Assembly (NCBI RefSeq): GCF_900129035.1
Contig: NZ_FQTW01000006.1
Coordinates: 1-64,000 of the forward strand
Length of the DNA stretch: 64,000 nucleotides
Source of the DNA: Psychroflexus salarius
GTDB taxonomy: Bacteria; Bacteroidota; Bacteroidia; Flavobacteriales; Flavobacteriaceae
Direction: 5' to 3'
The notes beneath the pieces were generated by a model. The model searched no databases and had not been told where the DNA came from. It worked only from the letters and a program-made list of their open reading frames with translations. A program made the position numbers and the translations under genes. Shown one piece after another: positions 35,497-43,955 of the stretch (positions are counted from its first letter, which is position 1; each line of letters begins with the position of its first letter).

Positions 35497-36558
35497 ATGG
35501 CAACAAAGCCGCAATTAAGAATATTAGTAGCGCCTTTAAATTGGGGTTTAGGCCATGCTGTGCGTTGCATTCCTATCATAAAACACCTCTTAGCCCAAGG
35601 ACATCATGTCTGCATAGCAAGTGATGGTGCAGCCTTTAATTTGTTACAACAAGAATTTCCAAAACTAAAATCTTACTTGTTAACTTGTTCTAAAGCCACT
35701 TACGCCCGTTCTAAATTTAGCATGAAATACAAATTGGGTTTACAGGCTTTTAAGCTTATAAAAAAAATCAAAAAAGAGCAGAGACTCTTAGCTGAAATCA
35801 GACAAAAAGAAGGCTTAGATCTCATCATTTCTGATAATCGCATAGGCTTAAGGTTAGCTGATACACCTTCAGTAATAATTACACATCAGCTCACAGTTTT
35901 ATCAGGAAAAAGTTCTTGGCTAACAACAGCTATTCATGCTTATTATTTAAAAAAATTCGATTCTATTTGGATTCCAGACCGAAGCGATTCACCACAATTA
36001 AGCGGTATATTGAGCAAAAACAAGCACTTAGACGCAAAGGCGAAATATATTGGAATTCCTTCTCGAATGACATCCATTCATACAGAAAAAATTTATAAAT
36101 ATGCCATGATTCTTTCTGGGCCTGAACCCTTGCGAACTGAGTTTGAACAACGATTAATTGCTATGTTTAAAACTGAAGATTACCCGACAATTCTAATTCA
36201 AGGAAAGGTTGAAGCCAACAAAACAAAACATTACATTGGTAGTATTGAAGTCTATAATTACCTAACTTCAAACGAATTAAATCTAATCATCAATCAAGCA
36301 GAATGTATCATTTGCCGTTCAGGATATACCTCAGTTTTAGATTTAGCAAAACTAGGTGCTAAAGGATTTTTAGTGCCAACGCCTGGACAATATGAGCAAG
36401 AATATTTAGCCCAACACTTGAAGCAAAACGGTTTAGCTGATTTCTGCTTACAAAATAACTTAAGTTTAAAACGTATTAAAAATGCACAATCAATCGGGTT
36501 CAGTGACTACAAAGTTAGTCCACTTCAGATTGATCTAGATTTGAAAGTGGAAGCGTGA
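35497..36558 (+). CDS. Glycosyltransferase-like protein (GT-B, MurG-like C-terminus)
   Basis: 353 residues. The N-terminus APLNWGLGHAVRCIPIIKHL (12-31) matches the Rossmann-like, GH-containing opening of GT-B glycosyltransferases. The C-terminal half has the IICRSGYTSVLDLAKLG motif (~268-284) and a VPTPGQYEQEYLA donor-binding segment, as in GT28/MurG-like proteins. Acceptor and donor unknown. Its last 44 bp overlap the convergent histidine kinase gene, an unusually long 3' overlap. Confidence 0.88.
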   Translation: MATKPQLRILVAPLNWGLGHAVRCIPIIKHLLAQGHHVCIASDGAAFNLLQQEFPKLKSYLLTCSKATYARSKFSMKYKLGLQAFKLIKKIKKEQRLLAEIRQKEGLDLIISDNRIGLRLADTPSVIITHQLTVLSGKSSWLTTAIHAYYLKKFDSIWIPDRSDSPQLSGILSKNKHLDAKAKYIGIPSRMTSIHTEKIYKYAMILSGPEPLRTEFEQRLIAMFKTEDYPTILIQGKVEANKTKHYIGSIEVYNYLTSNELNLIINQAECIICRSGYTSVLDLAKLGAKGFLVPTPGQYEQEYLAQHLKQNGLADFCLQNNLSLKRIKNAQSIGFSDYKVSPLQIDLDLKVEA

Positions 36559-37576
36559 ATGAAAATTCGCTACCAATCCCGTATTCAGAATCAACAAAAA
36601 CCTGCTCTTGATGTGCTTCGATAATATGTTTTACTATCGACAAGCCCAACCCTGAGCCACCTTCTTTACGGGAGCCACTTTTATCTACTCTAAAAAAACG
36701 TTCAAATAATCTAGAAATATGTTGCTTTTCAATGCCTTCACCATTATCAGTAATGCGAATAAGAAGTTTATTGCTTTTTAAGAATTCGAGGCTAATTTCA
36801 GTTGTACCGTCTTTTTTACCATACTTAATTGAATTAACAATTAAGTTTGTTAAAACTTGTTGAATACGCTCCATATCTGCATTAACATGAATAGGTTCGT
36901 ACTCAGCATCAAAAGTTAATGAAATATCTTTTTTAGCAGCCTTCATTTCAAGTAGCTCAAAAACACTTTGAATCAGTTCTACGACATCAAAGTCTTCTTT
37001 AAACAAGTGTAGGTCTCCTGTTTCAAGCTTTGTAATCATGTCTAAATCTTTAACGATATAAATGAGCCGATCAACACCTTTACTAGCGCGAGCAAGGTAT
37101 TTTTTTCTTACTTTTTTATCTTTGATTGCGCCATCTAACAAAGTAAGTATATAACCTTGTACTGTAAATAATGGCGTTTTAAGTTCATGTGAAATGTTAC
37201 CTATAAATTCTTTACGGTAGTTTTCTCTAACTTTAAGCGTTTCGATTTCAAGTTTTTTGTCTCTTGCAAATTTTTCGACTTCAGCAGTTAAGGTTTTCAT
37301 GTCTGAAGTGACCCGTTTTGTACCAATAGTTTCGGCATCTAAAAGTGATACACTATCATAGACTGCTTTTACACGCTTGTAGATAAAGTATTCAATACGT
37401 AATTGAATTATAAAAAATGAAAACACAAATGAAGATAAAGCAAAGACACCTATTGAACCCCAATTAATGCTTAAAACAGTATATTCATAAATAAGTATAA
37501 GCAGGCTTAAAAATAGCGTGATGTAGGTTGAAGTATAAAATGCAAACCGATATGAGCGTTTAAACTTTTGCGCCAT
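36515..37576 (-). CDS. PhoR-like sensor histidine kinase
   Basis: 353 residues. Two N-terminal transmembrane helices (~10-33 and ~38-60) with almost no periplasmic loop, a short linker (no PAS domain is evident), the HisKA domain with H130 in GNISHELKTPLFTVQG, and HATPase_c with N box NLIVNSIKYG, DNGEGI and GSGLGLSIV. The lack of a periplasmic sensor loop fits PhoR proteins, which sense via the PiT/Pst-PhoU system. It overlaps the response regulator gene by 1 bp (TAATG). PhoR identity is inferred from architecture and neighbours, not proven. Confidence 0.9.
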   Translation of the reverse strand: MAQKFKRSYRFAFYTSTYITLFLSLLILIYEYTVLSINWGSIGVFALSSFVFSFFIIQLRIEYFIYKRVKAVYDSVSLLDAETIGTKRVTSDMKTLTAEVEKFARDKKLEIETLKVRENYRKEFIGNISHELKTPLFTVQGYILTLLDGAIKDKKVRKKYLARASKGVDRLIYIVKDLDMITKLETGDLHLFKEDFDVVELIQSVFELLEMKAAKKDISLTFDAEYEPIHVNADMERIQQVLTNLIVNSIKYGKKDGTTEISLEFLKSNKLLIRITDNGEGIEKQHISRLFERFFRVDKSGSRKEGGSGLGLSIVKHIIEAHQEQVFVDSEYGIGSEFSFTLPLSNLDQSEVD

Positions 37577-38259
37577 TAAATTACGAACTTATAGCCAACG
37601 CCTTTTACGGTTTTAAAGCGATTATCCCCAATTTTTTCACGCAATTTTCTGATATGAACGTCTATTGTTCTACCACCAACAACAACTTCATTACCCCAAA
37701 CAGTATTTAAAATATCTTCTCGTTTAAACACTTTTCCAGGCTCTGAAGTCAACAGTGATAAAAGTTCAAATTCTTTTCTTGGTAAAGATAATTCAGCACC
37801 GTTATTTATAACTTTATATTCATCTTTATTGATGGTGATATCGCCAACTTTGTAGATGTTTTTTTCTTTTTTATCAGACTTGAATCGTCTTAACAAAGCA
37901 CCAACTTTACTGATTAAGACTTTAGGTTTAACAGGTTTAGTGATATAATCATCAGCACCGGCATCAAAACCAGCCACTTGTGAATAATCTTCTCCTCTAG
38001 CAGTTAAAAAGGTAATAACAGTATCTTCTAAACCTTTCATTTTTCGAATTTGCTCACAGGCTTCAATACCATCCATTTCTGGCATCATGACATCTAAAAT
38101 GATTAAATGAGGCCGTTTTTTCTTTGCCTTTTTAACAGCTTCTAAACCATTTTCAGCCGTATATACTTTATATTTTTCTTGCGATAAGTTGTAGCTTAAA
38201 ATCTCGAGGATATCTGGGTCGTCGTCTACAATTAAAATACTAATGTCTGATTTTTTCAT
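37576..38259 (-). CDS. PhoB-like OmpR-family response regulator
   Basis: 227 residues. A receiver domain with acidic pocket D12/D13, phospho-acceptor D56 (IILDVMMPEMDG) and K108, then an OmpR/PhoB winged-helix DNA-binding domain (~130-227; LPRKEFELL and RTIDVHIRKLREKIG). The gene's own promoter carries a Pho-box-like direct repeat 21 bp upstream of a perfect -7 element, consistent with autoregulation. Next genes upstream are a TonB-dependent receptor and lipoprotein with a matching site. Alternative: an unrelated OmpR-family regulator. Confidence 0.93.
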   Translation of the reverse strand: MKKSDISILIVDDDPDILEILSYNLSQEKYKVYTAENGLEAVKKAKKKRPHLIILDVMMPEMDGIEACEQIRKMKGLEDTVITFLTARGEDYSQVAGFDAGADDYITKPVKPKVLISKVGALLRRFKSDKKEKNIYKVGDITINKDEYKVINNGAELSLPRKEFELLSLLTSEPGKVFKREDILNTVWGNEVVVGGRTIDVHIRKLREKIGDNRFKTVKGVGYKFVI

Positions 38260-38281
38260 GATTACATTATTATGACTGAGA

Positions 38282-38289
38282 CAAATTTA
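38282..38289 (-). promoter_or_regulatory. -7 promoter element of the PhoB/PhoR-like pair
   Basis: TAAATTTG on the minus strand fits TAnnTTTG exactly, 22 bp before the response-regulator ATG. No -33 TTTG lies at the normal spacing; the direct repeat at 38311-38328 occupies that place. Confidence 0.6.
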
Positions 38290-38310
38290 CTTAAAGAAAT
38301 TGATGTTTAA

Positions 38311-38328
38311 AGTTAACAAATAATTACC
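38311..38328 (-). promoter_or_regulatory. Pho-box-like direct repeat of the PhoB-like gene
   Basis: Plus strand AGTTAAC-AAAT-AATTACC: two 7-bp half-sites 11 bp apart, with the downstream edge 21 bp upstream of the -7 element, where a -33 element is expected. In transcription orientation, GTAATT-N5-TTAACT resembles Bacillus PhoP repeats (TTAACA-like, 11-bp period). Confidence 0.45.
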
Positions 38329-38356
38329 AATTAAACTTAACCTGAATTATAAACGC

Positions 38357-38386
38357 AAAAACCACTCGTAATGGAGTGGTTTTTTG
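38357..38386 (-). terminator. Terminator hairpin after the TonB-dependent receptor gene
   Basis: Stem AAAACCACTC/GAGTGGTTTT with a six-base loop, about 25 bp past the receptor stop. The plus strand also has a T-run after it, so it can act in both directions. Confidence 0.75.
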
Positions 38387-38411
38387 CGCCTTAAATAATT
38401 ATGGTTCTTAT

Positions 38412-41219
38412 TTAAAATTTTAGACTATAGCTTAAAGAGAAATTCATTCCAGGGCTAAATTTGTTGTAAATTCTATCTTCTGCTCCGAATGATTCGTAAA
38501 AACTTTCTCTGTCATCGTTTAACAAATTGCTAGCTCTAAATGTTATGCTCGAGTTGTTATCTTCACCAAACGATTTTGTAAAGTTAAATTTTAAGTTATG
38601 AAATGGCTCTGTGTAAACATCTGGAACTGCTCCAATACCTACAACTTGAAGTGTTTTTCCTTGAACATTGTAATATAAACCAGTTCTGATACCTTTATCA
38701 TCGCTATCATAAGTTAAACCAGTGTTGATTAAAAATGGTGACTGACCTTGAAGTTCTCTTTCGTTATCAATTGATTCGCCATCTCTAGCTGCAGATAATC
38801 TTCCTTGAAATTCTGCTTCGTTCATCGTTTGCTGAGATTCAATAATGGAAACATTAGCATTAATGCTAAGGTCTTTTAAAGACTCCGCTATAAAGCCAAA
38901 ATTCTTTCTCACTTCAAATTCAGCTCCAAATACCTGAGCTTGACCAAGGTTTCTAGGCTGAATATCATTAATCGCTTCAATACCAAATACGGTTAATTCA
39001 ATTGGATCTGTAAAATCTTTATAAAATCCACTAACCGCTATTAATTGAGCATCATCTCCAAAAATTTCGTAGCGAACATCAAGGTTATTCACATAAGTTG
39101 GTCTTAGTTCTAAATTACCGTTGAAGGTTATGTTAGTAATTGGGTCGAATATTTGAGCAACAGAAGCTTCTTTAAACGACGGTCTTGCGGTAGATCTTGA
39201 ATAAGTTAACCGCAAGTTTTGATCATCATTTAGGCTATAGATAAAGTTAGCCGAAGGAAAAAGATCTGCTTCACTAATAATATTTTCGTCGACTAACTCG
39301 ACACTGCCTTGCGTGTCTTGACCTGTGTAATAAATATCGAATTTCTCGAATCTAAGCCCTAAAATAGCTTTCAGTTTATCGGTAACATTAAACTCTTCTG
39401 ACACATAGCCTGCAAAAGTAGTAGAGTAAGAGTCGTAATTGTTAGCAGGCTCAAATTGATTAACAATATAAGAACCTCCTGAATTATTAACTCTCCAAAT
39501 ATTCACATCCTTTAACAACTGATTCGGGTCTCCATTTAAAGGCTCGGCTGGCGCTCCATCAAATCTAATGACGTACTGATTAATGTTAAACTCACGTTGT
39601 TTATAGTCGGTTAGTGCACCAAACTTCAGCTTAGCCTCATTATCAAACAATTGGTGTTTATTTTGTAAGTCAGTTTTAGCTGATAAGTTAATTTCATCTA
39701 GATCTCTCCAGATTCGTCTTGGATCACCTATACTTGGTCTAATAATTAAGCGGTCGTCTTCAAGCTCGAATAAAGTAGAGCGTACATCTTTATCAGCTAC
39801 TACAGCGTAGGCTGCAGATGTGCTCCAGTCAAGGTTCCAGTTTTCGTTAGACTCAAACGCGTGTTCACCAGAAAGCTGAAGGTTTGAGACTGAACGTTGT
39901 GTATATTCTAGGTTATCACTAAAAAATTCAGCTCCATTAGAAATGAATGTTTGCTGAAAAAACTCACCAGTTCTTGCTTCACCACTTTGTAAATGAAGCA
40001 TGTTTAATTTATATTTTGCGTAGTCTCTTTTATAAGTTAGGCCAGCCATAGCACTTACTAAAACACTTTCTTTAGATAAGCGACCTTGCTGCAAGCGGTT
40101 AGGAATCATTTCAAACTCATTGAGTTGTTCTGGCTTTAACAAAAAGTTTTGTGTGTAATCCTCGTAATAGGTTTGTTCCGTTCGGTAAGAAATAGAGCCA
40201 ATGTAACCAAGTCTATCTTCACCAACATCAAATTGATTAGAAGTACTAAACCCAAAATTGTAATTCATATTACTGTTTGAAGTTTTAGCCGCCATTTCAG
40301 GATTAAAAGCCTGTGTAAAGCTTGTTAATTGTGGATCATCATTAAAAGGTAAAGGGATATCAGTTCCAGGCGCAATAGGATCATCTCTAAGACCATCATC
40401 AAAACCTAAAAAATCTGTATTGCTACCCGATTGTGTTAAAAAATCACCATTAAAATGCATATCAGGATTATAACTAAGGCCAACGTTAAAATTGTACTCT
40501 TCTCGTGAAGAAAAATCTTTCGTCACAATATCAACCGCACCACCAGTAAAATCAGCTGGTAAGTCGGCTGTAAGTGTTTTATAAACAATGATATTTTCTA
40601 ATAAATTTGTAGGGAATATATCTAATTGAATTGTGTTACGATCGGGATCTAAACCTGGTAAACTCATCCCGTTTAAAATAGATTTTGTGTAACGATCTCC
40701 AAGACCACGTACGTAAACATACTTACCACCTTCAACAGAAACGCCAGGTATATTTTTAACAGCTGATGCAACGTCGTTTGCGCCTACTTTTTTAACACTT
40801 TCAATCGATAAACCATCAAAAACATTGACTGATTTTTTTTGTAAGTTAAGTACAGAGGCTTCTGTATTTTCTCTAGCAGTAGTTGTGATTATAACTTCAT
40901 CTAAAGAAGCGGCTGAAGCAGCTAACGAAATATTGACAACCACATCTTTACCATCTTCAACAACAACTTCTGTTACTTCTTTTGTTTGATAACCCACAAA
41001 TGAAAAAACAACCGTGTAAGTTCCAGGTTCCACATTAAGCGCATAATTTCCATCAAAATCTGTGGTTGAACCAATCGTTGTTCCTTTTAGAGTAACATTT
41101 GCAAAAGGTAGTACATCATTTACCTCTTCGTCATAAACCTTACCTTTTATTGTTCCTTCTTGAGCATTAGCTAAGACGCCTACAAAAAGGCCTAGTATTA
41201 ATAAAAATCGATTAATCAT
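38412..41219 (-). CDS. TonB-dependent outer-membrane receptor
   Basis: 935 residues. Signal peptide (MINRFLLILGLFVGVLANA), an N-terminal carboxypeptidase-regulatory-like domain (~22-105; GTIKGKVYDEE and FDGNYALNVEPGTYTV), a plug domain (~120-240; VKNIPGVSVEGGKYVYVRG), then a 22-strand-type barrel ending in an aromatic residue (SLSYSLKF). It is not a SusC homologue with a SusD partner; instead it lies next to the duplicated lipoprotein. It imports a substrate with TonB-ExbBD energy; the substrate is unknown, but the PhoB-like context suggests a phosphorus source (inference). Start at MINRF gives a good signal peptide. Confidence 0.95.
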   Translation of the reverse strand: MINRFLLILGLFVGVLANAQEGTIKGKVYDEEVNDVLPFANVTLKGTTIGSTTDFDGNYALNVEPGTYTVVFSFVGYQTKEVTEVVVEDGKDVVVNISLAASAASLDEVIITTTARENTEASVLNLQKKSVNVFDGLSIESVKKVGANDVASAVKNIPGVSVEGGKYVYVRGLGDRYTKSILNGMSLPGLDPDRNTIQLDIFPTNLLENIIVYKTLTADLPADFTGGAVDIVTKDFSSREEYNFNVGLSYNPDMHFNGDFLTQSGSNTDFLGFDDGLRDDPIAPGTDIPLPFNDDPQLTSFTQAFNPEMAAKTSNSNMNYNFGFSTSNQFDVGEDRLGYIGSISYRTEQTYYEDYTQNFLLKPEQLNEFEMIPNRLQQGRLSKESVLVSAMAGLTYKRDYAKYKLNMLHLQSGEARTGEFFQQTFISNGAEFFSDNLEYTQRSVSNLQLSGEHAFESNENWNLDWSTSAAYAVVADKDVRSTLFELEDDRLIIRPSIGDPRRIWRDLDEINLSAKTDLQNKHQLFDNEAKLKFGALTDYKQREFNINQYVIRFDGAPAEPLNGDPNQLLKDVNIWRVNNSGGSYIVNQFEPANNYDSYSTTFAGYVSEEFNVTDKLKAILGLRFEKFDIYYTGQDTQGSVELVDENIISEADLFPSANFIYSLNDDQNLRLTYSRSTARPSFKEASVAQIFDPITNITFNGNLELRPTYVNNLDVRYEIFGDDAQLIAVSGFYKDFTDPIELTVFGIEAINDIQPRNLGQAQVFGAEFEVRKNFGFIAESLKDLSINANVSIIESQQTMNEAEFQGRLSAARDGESIDNERELQGQSPFLINTGLTYDSDDKGIRTGLYYNVQGKTLQVVGIGAVPDVYTEPFHNLKFNFTKSFGEDNNSSITFRASNLLNDDRESFYESFGAEDRIYNKFSPGMNFSLSYSLKF

Positions 41220-41242
41220 ATCAATGTATTTATAAAATGTAT

Positions 41243-41273
41243 AAAAACTCACCCCTTAAAAAGGAGTGAGTTT
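41243..41273 (-). terminator. Hairpin between lipoprotein and receptor genes
   Basis: Stem AAACTCACCCCTT/AAGGAGTGAGTTT with one mismatch, followed on the minus strand by a T-run. It lies 23 bp past the lipoprotein stop and 24 bp before the receptor ATG, so it probably gives more lipoprotein mRNA than receptor mRNA. Confidence 0.7.
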
Positions 41274-41295
41274 GAGTAATTTAATGTTATGCTAA

Positions 41296-43599
41296 TTAAA
41301 ATGCAGATTGTAAAGATGACATTGTCCAAGTAAATACAGAAGCATCAGCACCAGTAGTTTGGTTGCCTTCAGTTACACTTGAAGCCCAGTCTGAAGCATC
41401 AGTCGTAAATGATGATGGCATACCAGCTGTATCTTTCCAAATTGCCGTTACATCATTTACGCCAGAAGGTAATACCATTTCCCAATTTGTATAACTTAAG
41501 TTACCAGCTACATAATTATCAGAAGTCGCTTGATCATCAAGTTCTAAATCTGCGCCTGATAAAAATCCAACTGTATAAACGTTGTTAACTGAACCTTGTG
41601 CATTATCTCTAAAATCTGCATATTCACGATTACCACTTACACCATCAACAGTGGCTGAATCATCACCATACATTGTTAGATTGTTAATAGTAAACGCAGC
41701 TTCGAATGAACCTTCAGGGCCATCAATTTCTAAACCATGATCTGATACATTTTCTTGAATAGTGATAGCGTTAGTAATAGTTCCTGAGTAAGCTTGATCA
41801 ATATCAATTGCATCATCACCAACACCCCAAACAATTAAGTTAGATGCATCGACAGATCCACCAAAAAATTCGATGCCGTCATCAACGTTAGCAACAACTT
41901 CGATGTGGTCTATAGTGGTTCCATTACCAACACCACCAAGTGTTAAACCGTTAATTTCATTATCAGAACCAATTACAGCTCCACCATGTCTTATTGAGAT
42001 ATAACGTAACACGCCTGAACTATCACCATCATCATTACCACCGTAAGTTCCTGGTTCAGTTGCAGGTAAACCTTCAATTTGAACAGAAGTTGCATCTCCA
42101 GAGAATGAGCCTTTAGCTTTACCTAAAACTAAAACACCACCCCAAAGGCCACGGTCACCAACATCTAAGTTAGTCCCAGCTGTTTCACCCAAAGCAATAT
42201 TATCAGCCTCAGATGTAAATATGATTGGCGTTGATGGATCTTGACCATCAGCAATTAAAGTACCACCTTGCGCTACGATTAAAGCAGAGGCATTAGAACC
42301 TGTAGACTGAGCACCTTTAACGATTGTACCAGGCTCGATAGTAAGAGTAACACCATCTTCAACATAAACCTTACCTTCCATTAACCAGAAACGGTCGTTA
42401 GTCCATGTAGTATCTTCAGTAATGTTACCAGAAACGGTTTGTGTTCCAGCTTCAACTTCACCTGCATCAATTGCACCTTCAGAGTTTGCCATTGTCCAAG
42501 CAAACACATCTAAGTTAGCACCTGTTGTTTCTTCACCAGCTACAATACCATCAGTCCAATCTGAAGAATCATCTGCAAAAGTCGATTCTGAATCTGCTGT
42601 ATCTTTAAAGGTTGTAAAGAAACCTGCACCTTGAGGAAATACAATTTCCCAATTTGTAAAACTTAAGTTACCAGCTGCATAGTTATCTGAAGTTGCTTGA
42701 TCGTCTAATTCTACGTCAGCACCAGAAGCAAAACCAACAGCATATACATTGTTAACTGAACCTTGTGCATTATCTCTAAAATCTGCATATTCTCGGTTAC
42801 CACTAACGCCATCAATTGTTTCAGAGTTGTCACCGAACATGGTTAAGTTATTGATAGTAAATGCATCTTCAAAAGAACCTTCAGGACCATCAATTTCTAG
42901 TGCATGATCTGAAATATTTTCTTGAATCGTTACCACATTAGTGATAGTTCCAGAATACGCCTGATCAATATCAATAGCATCATCACCAACACCCCAAACT
43001 AACAAGTTAGAAGCATCTACAGTACCACCAAAAAACTCGATACCATCATCAACATTAGCAATAACTTCAATATGATCTACGATTGTACCGTTACCAACAC
43101 CACCAAGTGTTAAACCGTTAATTTCGTTATCAGAACCAATAATTGCTCCACCATGTCTTATAGACACGTGTCTTAATATCCCTGAACTATCTGATGGTGT
43201 TGATCCACCATAATCACCTGGCTCAGTTGCTGGAAGACCTTCAATTTGAACAGATTCAGCATCGCCTGAAAATGAGCCTGGCGCATTACCTAAAACTAAA
43301 ACGCCACCCCATAAACCGCGGTCATTAACATCTAAGTTGGTTCCTGAAGTTTGACCAACTTCAATATTGTCAGCTGAAGATGTAAAAATAATCGGCTCAC
43401 TTGGAGAACCATCTGCAATTAATGTTGCGTCTTGCGCTACAATTAAAGCCGAGGCATTAGAACCTGTAGATTGTTGACCTTTAATAATAGTTCCTGGATT
43501 GATTGTTAAGGTTACGCCTTCGGTAACGTAAACTTTACCGTCTAGTTCCCAAATTCTGTCGTTAGTCCAAGTGGTATTTTCTGTAATGTTACCAGAAAC
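41296..43599 (-). repeat. Internal tandem duplication, two ~1.15-kb units
   Basis: Unit 1 occupies 43599-42436 and unit 2 42435-41296. Long near-identical blocks are visible in DNA and protein, for instance the segments encoding VDDGIEFFGG and VWGVGDDAIDIDQAYSGTIT in both copies. Synonymous third-position differences between copies argue that the duplication is not recent. Confidence 0.92.
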
Positions 43600-43707
43600 C
43601 ACTTCGTTGTCTGGTTGTGGATTAGTATTAGTAACCGTATCATCATCACTACAAGAAGCAACCAACAAAACGCTCATCAATACTACCGAGTAAAATAATT
43701 TTTTCAT
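41296..43707 (-). CDS. Surface lipoprotein made of two tandem ~380-residue beta-helix-like units
   Basis: 803 residues. Lipoprotein signal (SVVLMSVLLVASC, Cys19) followed by an acidic linker. Unit 1 covers ~37-424 and unit 2 ~425-803. Each begins VSGNITE-x-TTWTNDR, contains GVTLTI-x-PGTI and GSNASALIVAQ, then GGV-x-VLG, and ends with SDW and TGA. Repeating short strands suggest a right-handed parallel beta-helix. Such proteins occur next to TonB-dependent receptors; some databases misname them as transporters. Likely an outer-membrane partner that captures the receptor's substrate. Upstream lies a -7 element with a Pho-box-like repeat. Confidence 0.9.
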   Translation of the reverse strand: MKKLFYSVVLMSVLLVASCSDDDTVTNTNPQPDNEVVSGNITENTTWTNDRIWELDGKVYVTEGVTLTINPGTIIKGQQSTGSNASALIVAQDATLIADGSPSEPIIFTSSADNIEVGQTSGTNLDVNDRGLWGGVLVLGNAPGSFSGDAESVQIEGLPATEPGDYGGSTPSDSSGILRHVSIRHGGAIIGSDNEINGLTLGGVGNGTIVDHIEVIANVDDGIEFFGGTVDASNLLVWGVGDDAIDIDQAYSGTITNVVTIQENISDHALEIDGPEGSFEDAFTINNLTMFGDNSETIDGVSGNREYADFRDNAQGSVNNVYAVGFASGADVELDDQATSDNYAAGNLSFTNWEIVFPQGAGFFTTFKDTADSESTFADDSSDWTDGIVAGEETTGANLDVFAWTMANSEGAIDAGEVEAGTQTVSGNITEDTTWTNDRFWLMEGKVYVEDGVTLTIEPGTIVKGAQSTGSNASALIVAQGGTLIADGQDPSTPIIFTSEADNIALGETAGTNLDVGDRGLWGGVLVLGKAKGSFSGDATSVQIEGLPATEPGTYGGNDDGDSSGVLRYISIRHGGAVIGSDNEINGLTLGGVGNGTTIDHIEVVANVDDGIEFFGGSVDASNLIVWGVGDDAIDIDQAYSGTITNAITIQENVSDHGLEIDGPEGSFEAAFTINNLTMYGDDSATVDGVSGNREYADFRDNAQGSVNNVYTVGFLSGADLELDDQATSDNYVAGNLSYTNWEMVLPSGVNDVTAIWKDTAGMPSSFTTDASDWASSVTEGNQTTGADASVFTWTMSSLQSAF

Positions 43708-43735
43708 TGTGTTATGTTTATTAATATTTTGATGG

Positions 43736-43743
43736 CAAAACTA
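43736..43743 (-). promoter_or_regulatory. -7 promoter element of the lipoprotein/receptor pair
   Basis: TAGTTTTG on the minus strand fits TAnnTTTG, 28 bp before the lipoprotein ATG. No -33 TTTG lies at the proper distance; the Pho-box-like repeat begins 20 bp further upstream. Confidence 0.55.
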
Positions 43744-43763
43744 CCCGAGAAGTCTTTTACCCT

Positions 43764-43781
43764 TGTTAATCTAATGTTACC
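43764..43781 (-). promoter_or_regulatory. Pho-box-like direct repeat of the lipoprotein/receptor promoter
   Basis: Plus strand TGTTAAT-CTAA-TGTTACC: two 7-bp half-sites 11 bp apart. On the minus (transcribed) strand this reads GTAACA-N5-TTAACA, close to Bacillus PhoP direct repeats and with the same geometry as the E. coli Pho box. It sits 20 bp upstream of the -7 element. Best of the three candidates in the window. Confidence 0.5.
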
Positions 43782-43833
43782 AAATATTGAAACCTAGATT
43801 ATGAAATTAAAATCTTCATAAGATTAGATTAAC
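43765..43833. repeat. 10-bp inverted repeat in the divergent promoter region
   Basis: GTTAATCTAA (43765-43774) and TTAGATTAAC (43824-43833), 49 bp apart, with an inner hairpin AATCTT-CAT-AAGATT (43811-43825). One arm overlaps the Pho-box-like repeat, so the other could be a second regulator site facing the plus-strand gene. Confidence 0.4.
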
Positions 43834-43921
43834 TTTAGACCATTTAATTTCAAAGAATGAAGTGTTTGTTTATAGAACTGTTAATAATTTGATTTAAAAC
43901 TTTTTAAACAATAAAGATGAT

Positions 43922-43929
43922 TATATTTG
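43922..43929 (+). promoter_or_regulatory. -7 promoter element of the lamin-tail-like gene
   Basis: TATATTTG fits TAnnTTTG, 26 bp before the ATG at 43956. Confidence 0.5.
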
Positions 43930-43955
43930 AAATTGTACATTTTAAAAATTGAATT

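Noticed and set aside
41296-43707. The duplicated lipoprotein as a CRISPR-like or recombination-derived array
   Set aside because: The repeats are long coding units with an intact frame across the junction and many synonymous differences; it is a protein duplication.
43880-43896. Another Pho-box-like repeat (GTTAATA-ATTT-GATTTAA) before the plus-strand secreted-protein gene
   Set aside because: The second half-site is poor and the distance to the -7 element (25 bp) differs from the two good sites.
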